Shown here piece by piece: positions 1 to 13,000 of a stretch of 64,000 nucleotides of DNA (its first letter is position 1; each line of letters opens with the position of its first letter). Source of the stretch: Paramacrobiotus metropolitanus (Eukaryota; Tardigrada; Eutardigrada; Parachela; Macrobiotidae); the NCBI RefSeq assembly GCF_019649055.1, contig NW_026570226.1, positions 2,356,001 through 2,420,000 of the forward strand, given 5' to 3'. The notes under the pieces were generated by a model, which saw nothing but the letters and a program-made list of their open reading frames with translations, was not told the DNA's origin and searched no databases. The translations under genes were made by a program, and so were the position numbers.

Positions 1-78
1 CCAGTTATTAAAGAAAATATCTACTATACCATAGAACTACATCGTCATGTAAAATACTCTGATTAACTTGGTTTCTAG

Positions 79-2241
79 CCGTTTCCACACTGTGTGCTAC
101 CGGTTGCCTATCATCCTGCTGGAACATGATGATGATCAGCATCAACCGGTGGGCGAAATTCATTATCCTTTTAAATAAATCCATTCTAGGAGATATTAAA
201 ATTGCATTACTTATTGAACATTAATTATGGATGGATGATACAGGTACACCCTCATCTGCAAATGGCCATATTATGAAAAGATCTATACCAAGATCAACAC
301 GGGCCTGATGTGCTTATTGTGCTGGATCATCATCTACAGCATCGAATCGCCGAATCATTTGGGTTGGGGGGATCTGCGCTATTCCAACGTGTTCTATCTG
401 TGCACTTTCGCCAACCATGTCCATTCCTACGCGCTGTTCTATATTCTGGTGGGCGTGGCCACACCGCTGACCATCACTTTCATCATGTATCTGCAGATTT
501 ACGTGCGGGTGAAGAACTCCAAGATGACCCGCAGCATGATTCTCAGCGGAGCGAACGCGCCAGTCGCTCCGGTGTCGGCTGGCAACACTTCCGGTCAGTT
601 ATGCAGTTGTACGGTGTAAATAATGAAAACGAATCCGCGCTTATGTCGGGTGTTTCGTACTGATTGAAAATTTACGAATAAAGTTTTTACCAAATTACGA
701 CACTTTTACTACAGAGTATATTTAAGTACCGTCAAGTACGCACAATTTAAGGGATTTGGCCCGGTACATAGCATCAAATTTGTATACATCCACGGCAACT
801 TTCGCTGTTGCGCACTCCCAAACACTTTTGCATTACTTTATGATATTCTGTAGCCAAAGGATTCGTGTAGGTGTACATTGCGAAATTCGAAAACGTACAT
901 TACGATGAAGATCGTTTTGGTACCGAACCAGCTTTCTACAATTTTTTTCAAATTTTTAATAAATTTTAAAAATTTAAAAAATTAACTTAAAATTTGAAAA
1001 AAATCGTAGAAAGCTAGTTCGATACCAAAACGATCTTCATCGTAATGTACGTTTTCGAGCAAAATTTGAAGAGCATCGGTTCATAATGAGACTTTTGGTA
1101 CACTTCTGCGCGTTTAAACTTTTGGAATTCTCTTTCATTAATAACTCCCGAACCGGATGTTGCGCGCACAAACGGTTTTTTCGCCTATGTATACGAATCC
1201 TTTGGCTACAGAATATCATTAAGTAATGCAAAAAAGTGTTTGGGAGTGTGCAACAGCGAAAGTTCCCGTGTATGTACCCGAATTTGGTACTACGTACCGG
1301 GCCAAATCCCTTAAAACGTTATTCTAGTGGTACTTTACGTCGGGCCGATTTGAAAGACAGACCAGCTGAATACATATATATGACCAAACTTGTTATGGCA
1401 AAACCAACACACTTTTTGATCTCAAGATTTTACAGCCTTCACTCAGAATCATAACTTTGCGCCACATGTTTTGCAACTTTCACTCACTTTTGCAATATGC
1501 GTATGATTTGTAAGGTCGCAGAATCACAGTGCTGTCCTATGAAAATAACAGAAAGAACTTATAACCCAAAACTGTAATAAAACAATAATTAATTAAGACT
1601 TTGGCAACCTTTCCCGTTTTCGATTTTCAGGCGCCACTACGGCTTCCGGTACGCAGTCCACATCATCTGCACCAACGACTGCGGCAGAACAATCAATGTT
1701 GGCCAGCGTCACCCAAAAATTCCAAGAAGACTTAAAGATCATCTACGCTCTTTTTCGCGTCTACTTAATCTTTATGCTGATGTGGGCGCCGCTTGTCCTC
1801 CTGATCCTGATTGGTCATCCGGAAGATGAAGAACAACGGCTCCATCACGGCTGGTACATCACCTCCCTCATCATCGCCCACGGCAACAGCTCCATCAACT
1901 GTCTGGTGTACGCGTACACCATCGATCACTTCCGTGCCGGCTACTCGAAACTTTTGGGTTGCCAGTCCAAGACGAAGCTCAGCCGGGTGCGTTCTCGCCG
2001 GCAAACCGGGACCGAGTCCTTCAAACGGCGTAAGGCGATGCCGGACGAGATGTTCAGCGGAGTACCGGTGACCAGTAATGCTCTGCTGTTGTCAACGGAG
2101 TCCTCCAGTCTGCGCACAGAGGCTAGTAGCGTCTTCGTGCGATCACCGGTGACGGAGATATCACCGCTGGCCGAGAGTGTGGAAACTCGTTCGAGATTAT
2201 TTACAGAATCGTCGTGCATTGCAGTTAAACGAGATTCTTAG
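79..2241 (+). CDS. Melatonin-receptor/Tre1-like class A GPCR, 5' end outside window
   Basis: Three exons, 79-148, 244-593 and 1631-2241, join in phase at GT-AG sites. The first intron splits the DRY-equivalent: exon 1 ends ..ISIN-cg and exon 2 opens g-tac, giving NRYTLICKWPYYEKIY. This NRY plus the following 'Y-K-Y' loop resembles melatonin receptors and the fly Tre1/moody group. TM4 (LMCLLCWIIIY), the extracellular-loop-2 cysteine (YLCTFANHVHS) and TM5 lie in exon 2. TM6 (YLIFMLMWAPLVLLILIG) and TM7 with an NSSINCLVYAY motif in place of NPxxY are in exon 3. The third loop is Ser/Thr/Ala-rich, and the tail of about 90 residues is rich in Ser, Thr and Arg, as expected for phosphorylation. TM1-TM3 N-terminal parts lie upstream of base 1. 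The ligand cannot be deduced. The intron from 594 to 1630 carries a TTAA-flanked repeat. Confidence 0.85.
751..1310. repeat. 560-bp MITE-like inverted-repeat element with TTAA target sites, in a GPCR intron
   Basis: The arms 751-~880 and ~1190-1310 are imperfect inverted copies. Both outer ends read GGGATTTGGCCCGGTAC inward, and both are flanked by TTAA (747-750 and 1311-1314), the target-site signature of piggyBac-type transposition. A second, tighter hairpin (about 890-1058) sits inside, with arms around GTACATTACGATGAAGATCG. Diverged relatives of the arms occur near 5295-5400 and 22307-22916. No transposase ORF is present, so the element is non-autonomous. Family assignment rests only on TTAA plus inverted ends. 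Confidence 0.7.
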
Positions 2242-2975
2242 GAGTCTAGATGCTTAAATGATTTATGGTGTATACTTTAATTTTCGATATTGACGTAGGG
2301 TCGATATTCCGGACCGCTAACGAGATCTGGAAATGGTCTTCAGCAACTTATCTAGTTTTATTCTTTCAAGTATTCCATAATCGGTGTTCTCAAATAGCTT
2401 TATAATCACAAAATTAATTGTTTTTAAAGCATTTTCTACGATATGGCTGCTTTTCACTGCGGGTCTGTTGCATTTTTACCGGAAATACATACCAAGCTGG
2501 TAATTCGGTTGGTCTCACCATCCGTCATCGGCGGATTAGCATCTGCATATTACATACAAACGAAAACATGAGACCATACTTACTAAGGTTTGAAATAACA
2601 CCGGCGACCCTTACAGAAATTCTAAGACGGAATCGTACGATACTGTCCATCTTTCTGTAGAATTTAGTAATCGTAAACTATATTACTTTGATTTGATCTT
2701 TAAGATTCTCCATTTTGTAGATTCTGTACATTATTAGCTCGATACAGATCGGCAGTTGTTTGTTCCAGTTGTAAGAATGTTGAGATTAAAGTTATAACCC
2801 AAACTTTGGTAAACATCAGGCTACAAGACCATAATTATATATTAGTAGATCCTCTTAAAAGATACGTATAAGATCGCTTTAAGAAAACATCCGAAAACAA
2901 AGGTGTCAAATGCCCGGACAAAACGTTGCACTAGCGAAATACCAACAAATTAGTAAACAAGTATATCCTCGCATA
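2242..2975. other. Intergenic, nothing recognised
   Basis: Tail-to-tail gap between the + GPCR and the - fucosyltransferase. It probably holds both 3' untranslated regions. No coding similarity or repeat was seen. Confidence 0.5.
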
Positions 2976-4613
2976 TCACACTGCGTGCAACACGCAAGAT
3001 ATATGGTGTCCCGTGTAATTCGACGGGCACCAGTCGACATCCAGAGAATGGAGAGTCCCATTTCGCGAACCGCGCAGCAGCGCCACCACGTTGCATAGGT
3101 TTGAGCTCAGCGTGCAGACCACGTCATCGGCCAACGCCAGTATGGTGACCTCCAGAATCAGTTGCGTCGTATGCTTAACCCAGTACGCTCTATCCAACCG
3201 TGTCACGTGGTGATTCACCTGCTTTAGGGGATTGACAAACAACTGTTTCGGATTAAATCCATGCACTTGCGACAGATCAACAATACTGTGCACACTGCAC
3301 GTGTCCTTCCGCAACAGATTCCGCAGCAATTCAAAGGCTGCCTCGTCATCGGTCATGACAAAAACCACACAGCGTGCATAAGCTTCAGTCTCCAAAATTT
3401 TGCGAATTTCTTCGGCAAAGCGTTCAATGGGAATATCAGCCATTTCCTTGCTGGTGATCTTGTCCGTGCGGCGCATGTGAACACCGATGAATCCGTTGGA
3501 TAAAGCGCTGGATAGGAGCACTTTAATAAACTCACGAAATTCCGGTTTTAACTGCCACAAAGATTTGGCAAGCAAGGATTTGGTGCGAAATTCCCCGGGA
3601 AAATCTATCTGGTACAGTTTCCTAATGACGTAACGCATTTGGTCGAATTCTGGAGCGGAGTTCAGCGGAGCGGCGTCCACATCCTTCGAGACCGTTACAG
3701 TGTTATTTTCGTACGTTACAGTGTATGTGCCACCATGGCGCAATAATCGCTCGGCCTGCCAGTCAGACAAATCGGCCATTAAAGGGCACTGAGTGGAACG
3801 GGCGAAATCGTCAAAATATGTGGCCAGATTTTCGTAAGGCCATTCGTGGTGTACCAGCTGATAGCGTCGCCCTGTCTTCTGGGCAATGTGATACGCGCCT
3901 AGTCCATTGCTTAGATAGGAGCCAAATCCCAATCCAGGGCTGTGTCCCAGAAATCCACCGAAAAGACGCCGGTTGGGATGACAGTCGTTGGTGTATGCCG
4001 TCATAAATTGTTTAACCTGTATGAAATGATTGGTTAAGTGTTTTCGTAAAAAAAAATTCACACTATCCGGTTTACAGATAACAAAACTATGAACATAATA
4101 TTACATGAAACCGCGAGGCAGTCATAAACTGAATCTACCTTTAAATTAGAATATACAGTAGCTAGCTATAAAAAGAATTATAAAATATTTGCTAAAGCTA
4201 AAATACTAAGTTATCTAAAAATTAAATATATTTCATTGGCAGTTTAATTTAATGAAAACCACACTCTGACTCACCGAATTTGAAAGAAAAATCCTCCGAA
4301 CTTTTTCATTAAATGCATCGACATAGGAATTCCAAGCATCGTCCTGAACAATCAGGCAAGTCAGGTCGAAACTGGTGATATGAAAAAATCGAGGAGTGAC
4401 CCCCGATGAACGTGATGTATTGTTGGTTTGCTGACCACAGGAGGTCATGCAAGGTATTTCGCAATAAACAACATTTGACTGTTGTTCAGTATACAGATAA
4501 ACCGGGGCAAAATAATAGATTATGGAGAAACTCATAAAAGCACCACCTGCCAGGATAACCACAACAGGATGACAAAGGCGGAAAGTGGACACTTTTACTG
4601 AGATAAATGCCAT
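2976..4613 (-). CDS. GT23-like (FUT8-type) fucosyltransferase, type II membrane protein
   Basis: Two exons, 4613-4275 and 4016-2976, join in phase 0 (donor gtgagt, acceptor acag) to give about 459 aa. I start at ATG 4613; an in-frame TTG nine bases upstream is less likely. Residues about 15-40 (CHPVVVILAGGAFMSFSIIYY) form a signal anchor, as in Golgi glycosyltransferases, followed by a stem with N-glycosylation sites. The catalytic part has a Gly-rich loop (GLGFGSYLSNGLG), the GDP-fucose-binding motif GVHMRRTDK, a VMTDDEAAFELL segment matching the FUT8 'ATDD' strand, and ADDVVCTLSSNLCNVV, the equivalent of the FUT8 'CTFSSQVCR' motif. It is shorter than FUT8 (about 575 aa), and I see neither the SH3 domain nor the long coiled coil. 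The acceptor specificity may therefore differ from core alpha-1,6 fucosylation. No neighbour suggests a pathway. Confidence 0.75.
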
Positions 4614-7074
4614 AACATCCAAGTGGAAAGCCTCAGTTTCAGCCCATCACCTGCAATCTTTAGAATAATGTACAATTTCAGCGTTTACAATTTCAGTCCT
4701 TCAGCATCATTTAAATCTTAATTATAATACTGTTATATTCGAAATTACAACAACTGCTTCCATTCGTCCAGTTTCTGCTGGAATAATGGAAGCCGTAAAA
4801 ATTACATACAAGTAAATTTGAATGGTTAGAAAGTTTAACTATAAATAAATTCGGGAAAGAAGAAAACCGATCTTTTGTAAGGTATACCGCGATCAGAAGC
4901 TGCTCTGCTGTCAAGTGCGGTGCTTGAGAAAGTGATGACGTTATGCATTAAATTACATACTGGGCACAACAATTACGAATGCACTCCTACTAGAATTTGT
5001 GTCTGCTGCTTAACTTATCTGTATTTATTACCACTGCACTTTCACTGGCGTACGTTTTATGTTGTAAAACATTCCGCCTTCTCATCGCATCGTTTCAGGA
5101 AAACCAAGGAATGTTTTGAACGTATTCACTGGGCCATCATTTGGTCATAATCGTTTTTATGCCGAGAACGTTAGTGCTAGACACTAGACAGATCGGGCGT
5201 CCAGACAGAGCGGGCGTTCTCACATGCTCCGTTATTGCCACATAAAATTGTTTACATACAAAAGATACCAGTACCTGCAGCTGGATTAAGGGAAGTGTGT
5301 CGGTACATAGCGCCAAGTTCTTATTCGTGGGCAATAATATTATATGCGCAAAAACTTTACGTTTCGCTCACTTCCAAACACTTTTTGCAGTGGCATTAAT
5401 TTTTGTAAGGAAGTGGTTAATGTAGTTGTAATTACTATGACTAATGTACCGACCTTTCTTGGCGACAGTTGGGTCTGATTGTGTTGCTTTTCATGTTGTG
5501 TATGGATAACGGGGTACTCCCCTAAACTGGTTACCGGCAGGATAACTCCTGTTCGGCCAGAAATCGAAACATCTCTTGAACCTAATTCTAGCCGTATTAA
5601 CATCCAATAATGACTGCGGCGCAATTACCTGTAGAGTTCATCAGCTATGCCTCAGGACTAGTCGTTTTCCCGTAACGGTATAGCCATGAATATTCAGTTA
5701 GTTAGTTTAGATGTTAATGTTTGAACATACAAGTAAAGGAAAATGAAAATTAATAAATTTACTTTATACAGCCATTATATAAACTTGTCTTTGTACTGAA
5801 CCAAGCTGCAGTCAACGCGAATCGAAACCTGTTCAGTACGGTTTGAGCTGGTTGTAGAACGTACTGACGAAGTGTGTAAACAAACCTCAACACTACTCGT
5901 ACTGAAAATAGACTCACGGCCTAAGATCATTAATTTATGCATGACCGGTTACAGTCCCTTATCTCCAGTGCAACATCTGAATGGTGCTCTCAAAGTACAG
6001 GTAGATGTTTTTAAACACAATTTTAATCAGGGGGCGACCACGATGATAATTATTTGTTACGCTTGAGAATATGGTCTTTCACAGTAGAAAATTTAATATA
6101 CAGTAGTTGTAGTATATTATGCTAAAATTAATAATACCTGTTGCTTCGCAACACTAGGCAGGCAGTGCCAGGCACCTGTTTAAAACACCACCCTGGTCTT
6201 TCGTATTACTGCCTGAGGGTGTAGTCAAATTTTATGTCTGCAGCTAACGGACTCTGATAAAGTACTGCTGGATATACATTGTATCAATATCTGTATGATT
6301 GTGTCGTGCTGAAGATGCATTATAAGATAAAATTAATGCTAACATGATACAACATCGCGCTGCGGCATGCATTTGCTATCGTGCTATCATTAATTTTGAG
6401 TTTTAGTGAGATGCTGCACTTTTCATGCATTACGCACAAATGATAAATAAGAACATTCTTACATTTTTTTATAATTTTGATTGTACTTGTTTTTTTTTTT
6501 ATTCGCAAATCCATATCAGCGACAGCGAGCACCACTCAGTAAATAAAATCAAATGAAAAATTTGTCCCAGTTAACATTTTTTATGCACTAGCACTTATTT
6601 AACCATGTATGTAAGAAATATCCGTCGTCTGGATCCATAATTTTACATAACTGAGCTTTATTTCCGTTGATTCCGTACAAATTGTATTAATATTCTAGAG
6701 GCATTAATTTAAAAGATATCTGCTAGTTCAGCAATCTGCGTGCATTTTCGACGGTGTAGAGAGCATGCTTATCTGTAGCGCCATGGCAATGCGTGGTGGT
6801 AGGATAGGAATACACATCCAATTCAGAAGCGTGATTGAGTAGCAATTTTGACTTTTGTTGAAATTATTGCAGTCCTTGCCATTTTGCAATTCATGCCAAT
6901 AAAAATAACTGAAATTCGTTTTATCGTTAGAGCACCGGATTTCCTTAATTCAGCCGACAATTTATTTCTAGCCCCATAATGCTAAGGTTGTTAAATAATA
7001 TTGCACGCTTGTCCAGCTGAATCGAAGCACACCTGCAACAGTACGCTCCTTTAGTTATGGTTCCACCATTTCCC
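4614..7074. other. Long gene-poor interval
   Basis: The first few hundred bases are the presumed promoter and 5' untranslated region of the fucosyltransferase. Around 5295-5400 there is a diverged half-copy of the arm of the 751-1310 element (shared CGGTACATAGC and CCAAACACTTTTTGC blocks). A short block ATAAAATTGTTTACA near 5241 recurs near 8994. I see no convincing gene; the small ORFs here have no recognisable domains. Confidence 0.4.
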
Positions 7075-8497
7075 TCACGTGCTCGTGGTAAGCTTTACCT
7101 CAATAGCGGTGGAACCGGCGATGTACGGGGATGCGGTTAACTGCGGTGCAACGGAGAACAACAACGTCTGGCATCCCGAATAGTTGATACTGCCGGGATA
7201 ATTGGACGCCCCATAGATCCCTGCTTTACTGGTAGTGGGGATGTTCAGCAAGGCATTGTAATTACTAACGAGAATGACACCCGGATTGGCACCGTAATCC
7301 AGCACGGCCGGCGAATATATAGCCGGTGGTCCGGCTTGGCTCGTGAGATCGGTCAATGCGGCTCCCAGCCCGTTGGTAGGACAACTGCAGTCTACCGGCA
7401 TATCCCATATTAAGTCGGTACCGTCCGGGACATTGCTAGCCTGTCAGACAAAATTCCATTTATCACTATCGAAAACCTAAGGAGTGTAAAATAGTGCAAT
7501 GCCAAAGAATTTACCATTATGGTCAGTTGCGGATAATCGTTATAGGCAGAATTCATCGGGTCCGGAGGGTATCCAGGGCAAAATGTTGTGCCGTTGACTG
7601 GTCCGGTCAGTTTTATGGTGCAGCTGGCAAACCGGAACTGGCGCACGAATAACAATATTTCTGACAATATTTTTTAAACGGATTTTTTTGTATCTTCCTG
7701 TCGCATTGTGGTACAAAAAGCGGGCTATATTACTGATGCGTTCTAACCGCGTTGTATATCTCTTACCGTAACACTGACGGAACTGGACACCGAGAGGCTA
7801 AGGTCAAAGTTAAAGTATGTAAACTGGTAGACCTGGGTAGCATCTTCAGTTACAGCCACGCTGTTTCTATAGATCAGTCCGGTGGTTGGATCCACCGTAA
7901 TCAGCTGTTGCATGGCTCCATTGCTGCTGTATATCAGATCCGTAGCGATGTAGTTTCTGGAGGTAGCGTTGCCACAGCCATTCCACAGCTAAGGGAGATA
8001 TGAGGCTGCTTTAAAAAGCTAACGTAAAGCACACTAGAAGAACCGTAAAATTTCGGACGATGATGTAATGCTTTCGGGCTGTCAGATCGGTAGAATTATT
8101 AGAGTTTGGACCGACTGCACACATATTTAATTTAACCGCTTCGGTGAAAGGTGTTTCTGTTATGACTCTCGTTTGTTTTAATATTCAGTTTCTACTTACA
8201 TGACGATACTTATTAAAAATATTTACGTAGTGGTCAAACATTAAATTTATTGTTTCATTTTTGTTGCACTGTGCCACAGAAAAGCGCTAAACTACTTACT
8301 GTAAGTTCGATCCCTTCCACGCGTGTCAGGGTATAATCGCATGGCACATCCACACAGCTGACTGATGCCGAAATCTGCAGATCCCGGCACAGTGGCGGAA
8401 TATCTAAGCATGATGTACACCCAAGACACGGCACTACACAGCTACTGCCCACAATACAAACACCAATTGTAACAACAGTCACGCAAAACAGGTGCAT
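7075..8497 (-). CDS. Secreted Cys-containing protein of unknown family, 4 exons
   Basis: Exons 8497-8300, 7988-7767, 7637-7515 and 7440-7075 all join in phase 0 with GT-AG introns, predicting about 302 aa. The ATG at 8497 opens a signal peptide (MHLFCVTVVTIGVCIVGSSC). After it come closely spaced cysteines (CLGCTSCLDIPPLC), then long Thr/Ser/Asn/Tyr-rich extracellular-looking sequence with several N-x-S/T sites and a second Cys group (MPVDCSCPTNG) in the last exon. No transmembrane segment was seen after the signal, so it is probably secreted or matrix. The end is uncertain: a possible donor (gag|gtaaag) lies shortly before the stop. I do not recognise the family. Confidence 0.6.
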
Positions 8498-10001
8498 GTT
8501 GCAGGCAACTTACACGTACGTAATTACGCCACAAAGCTCCAAGTGTTGTTACTGAACTAGCATGGGATATTTTGCTCCCCAAAGAAATGAGCTGCTTAAA
8601 TAGTATTTTAGGGCCTCGGAGTTTTATAGATTATTTTGCAGTTGATGTACAGTTATTTACATTATATAAACCAACGACACATTATTTAACTTAGCGCCGC
8701 ATTAAATGAGCTTAGTGGAAAATTATCAAACATCCAAGGAAGTCGGAGACGTCTGATCTCATGTGCGGTACTGCGGAACAAAATGTTCGGAAAAGACGGC
8801 AACTTAAAACGGTGCACAGGTGCTCGGTGAAAGCAGCTAAGCAAAAGGAATTCATGCAACGGCATTCCATGCAAGGCCAGAATTATTTTATGTGTTTCAC
8901 TGAGCCACCAAGAGGCCGTAATATTTTTACGGAAATCACGTTATTTTTAGACAGGTCAGCGTCCATGATATCTCACGTTCATTTTATTGTCGCATAAAAT
9001 TGTTTACACACCCAGGATATCTGGATTGTATACGGTTTGCAGCACTTACAACGATGCCACTATAAGATACGTAACATAAGTTGCATGTATTATGCCGCCA
9101 TGGCCACAAACAATCATCACGAGTACCCCGTGTTTTATCAGTAAAATTAATCTCAGATGTGCACAGCAAATCTGCTACAAAAGGCCACTAACTACGACAT
9201 TCCACCGTATATTACGTATAAAGCATTCCATGTACCAAGTTTTAAAAATTTCGATAGACACTACTGTACAGCTTTACCCAATGAACACCGAAGCTCGAAA
9301 GCTGTAGAAGAGCAAGTAAACTTTATTACATTATGTGGTTCTGAACAGTTTTGTCATGTTTACTGCTTTCTGTGTCAATGTCTGCAGCCTAGCGGGGGCT
9401 GCAAAGACAATAAACTTCATTATTATTATTTATTATTATTTACTCTTCTAGTTATTCAGAACAATCTACAGTTCCCAAAACAGAAGCCACGTTTCGGTGC
9501 CATAACATAGTGTACTAATAAAACTACGGAAAGCCAGAGACTAAAGTGTCAATGGTATCTGTTTCGAGAAATTTTAGACATTTGTAAAAAAGTACTTGAA
9601 AGGTTACGTTGAGCAGCAACCCCGGCAAGTGGTCCAGGTTGATGTCGACAAGGACGTAATAAAGAGATATTACACAGTATCCGGTTTCGACCACACTACA
9701 GGATCGTGTTGCTCGGTAAATTAAAAACTAACGTCCTAGAAATAAATACGTTATTACCCTTTAAGTATGCACGAGTGCCGGCAGTATCGCATTCAGTAAT
9801 TATCACTAATCCGAAAATGGAGTGTCGTTCCTTCTTGGCTGCGCCAACGGTCGATTGGTTTCCGTGTTAGCCACGGCTGGTTACTTTTCTTCAACGAAGT
9901 ATGCCGTTCCTGTCTAACTGCTGCTGCACGTTATCGATTTGTTATTATAGCGTAATCCTCAGTCTTTTATATCCTTATCAAGTTTTATTTTACGCCTTGA
10001 T
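8498..10001. other. Intergenic between two divergent genes; short ATT microsatellite
   Basis: Probably holds the promoters of the - secreted protein and the + receptor cyclase. An (ATT)n-like run lies at about 9417-9450. Small ORFs at 8761-9510 show no domain and I leave them out. Confidence 0.4.
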
Positions 10002-13000
10002 ATGACACATACGGCACTCGCTGTAATAATTTTTCTGAATACTTATTTAGCAAATAGCCAAATAAATCTAGTCTCCATATCGTCCGGGCGTAGTGGACAC
10101 AGTGGGTACAGAGTCATGGTGCCGCTGTTTCAAACCGTCGCCGCCGAATTAGAAGACAGCTATGCGACAACCCATAATATCTCGGTGACAACCAAATACG
10201 GGGATCCCGTAATTCCTTGCACGGATATGGAATTAGATTTGATTATGGCGAGTTTACAGGACTTGTACAGGGATGGACAACTACACGAGAACGGATTAAC
10301 GGTTATAGTACCGTCCACCGGTAGGCGGATACGATCACATGCATGACTTCCCAGGTTGTAAAGGTTAAAAGCGTCTTTGATAATTCTGGGTGTGTTTGGC
10401 AGTGTGCGGCAATTATTTTCTACATGTTGGAGATTTTGCTCGGGAACTGGACATCACGGCGCTTTCATGGTACGATGAAATGCGTCATGACTTTTACCGC
10501 TACCATTCATTACTGCTATTCAGTGGGATTTTTTAAATGTTGCAAAACTTCTGAAAACACAAAAAGTCGGAATTAAAAAGTAATGTTTTGTTACGCCTGT
10601 GTGAGGAGAGAAGCGGCTCATATACAGCGACAAAGTCTTTCAAGGATTTTCAACACACTGCGCCGTGGTGCAGTGTTCAATTCACCCATCGGTGCATTTT
10701 TCGGCCGTTTCTCGGTTTCCCTCGGATGGCGCCCTGCTTTGACCTGTAACAAATAAGTTTTCTTCAAGCTTTTTGTAAACCGAAGTAATAAAATTTGGTC
10801 AGAATACGCTTATCTAAAATTATTAAGTTCCATTAATAAACTGAACTTTTTTAGCACTTTGAATGATCCGTTTCTCACGGACCCCATTCGCTTTCCATCG
10901 GTAATATCGGCCGGTCCTTTGAACCTGCCCATGTTCGGCCACTCATTCCTGAGCATTATGGAGAATTTTCAATGGCATTCGGTGGCTGTATTAATCGATC
11001 GCATGTCAACGGATACGATCAATGCCCTGCGCTACAATCAGACATGCCGGTATTTTCTGGAAGCATTGTCCGGTTCCAATGTACAGGTGCAGCGGATTAA
11101 TTTGGACTCGGATACGACGAATAGTGACGTCAACGGATGGCATTTTGCCTTACGGCTCGCTTCCGATTACACCAGAAGTAAGGGAGATATGTAACATAAT
11201 TTTTGGAAATTAAGGGAATCGCTGTGGTGTAAAATGAACTTTATCCGCACCTTATAGCTTTGTAATCGATCATCCTCGATTTCTTGTAGTTATTGTCTCA
11301 TGTACCACGTCCATCCGGCAGCATCGATTTCTGGTATATGTGATGAAAAAAGATGTTTGCGAATTATATTATTTTGTATTACATAAACCGAAGCTGTGTT
11401 TCTAGGCGGTTGCGGAAGAGCTTGGCTTTGCCAATGGTCAATACGTAAGCAACAGTCTTTTGCGCTGCAACTTTTTTTAAATTTTTCAGAAAGCTTAGCC
11501 TGCTTACGACTATTAAGATATTTCTCTGATAGGGAGTTTTAGAAAAGCATGTTTGGATTCATGAGAAAATAATTGCACACGTTGCTAATCACTAATTTAA
11601 TTTTATTGAATTCGTCTCTTGTAATTCACTGTTGACGATAGGTCCCTTTAATAGGCTTTCATTTTTCCGTATTCGTTTCTTGTTCCGGATGATCTGCCAT
11701 TTACATGCGGTGGAATGCGTTCGCACAATCAATCATGCGACTCGGTAACGGTCATGTCGGTACAGAACCCCGTTTAAACTTTAAAGTAAGAAGCTGATTT
11801 CTGCCGTAAATTGCAGAAAACACTTAAAGCATTGCAGAGCACGCTGATTATTCAACCCACCTTTCCCAACTGGACCATGGTAGCCACAACGATGCAGAAA
11901 ATTCAACAACGCCGTCAGGAGCTGTTTAACATTGCCGATCGTGACATGGAGGTGCACCATTATGTAACCTATCGCCGACATATTCAATCCCATTCAGAAA
12001 CCTGCATTTTATTTCCAGAGTAACCAGTTTGCTGCTTCTTGTCTCGAAGCACTGGAAAGCGTAGCAAAGGTCAGTGGTGCAACTTGGTCGAGCCGTTAAC
12101 CGCTACAGTAATAAATTTCATGAACGGTTCAAGCAAATTCCAGAAATTATAGTCAGGTATTTGCAGACCTACGATCGACATTATGAACGCTTTGCCGGCA
12201 TGACCACCATCAGCGGACGGTTGTTTCGCCACTACTTTGCTAACTCGACATTTGACCTGGCTTCGAAGACCGTACGGTACAGTGAAGGCCTCCGCGTCAG
12301 CGAAGTGCAGATACTAGGTTTTGATGCAGCATCCAGCGTTTTCAAGGTACTTTAATATCTGCCTGTAAAAACGCTTTTTCTGTAATATAAATCGCAGAAC
12401 AAACACTTGCACACTACGTAAATTTTCTACATTGTTCAGCAATCTGCACGAAAAATAATTTCTATAAATGTATGGATTAATGGTATCAAATCAAGTTTAA
12501 GCGGTTGCTGGCTGTCTTTCCTAGGTGCTTTTCACAATGAACAGCAAAGACAAGATCTTAGGCAGCACCGATTCGGGCTTTATCTGGATGAACGGGAGCG
12601 CACCTTTGGATCGGCCAAAATGCGGTCTCCGCAACGATTTATGTTTGGATCACTCCGTGACCTATGGCAGCGTCATAACCGCGATAGGGATTACCTTATT
12701 GTTCGGCATAGCGGTTTTTTACGCTGCCCGGTGAAACTCGCTGCCCATTGCCCATTTCATGAATGCTTAAAACTGAAACATTAATTTTGTTTTAAAGGCG
12801 AAAGTGTGGCACGGAGTACGGCGGGGATGCCTGGTGGATCATCTCACCCCGGGAACTGGCATTTGACGACGAATGGCCAATCTCAGTAGCCAAAAGCCAT
12901 GTTGCCGAACGGCTACGCGTGCCATCATCGTTCTCCGCCGTGAAGAGCAATGTCGGCCGCACTGCGAAATTGAGGAGTACCAAATGCTGGATCACGAAGA

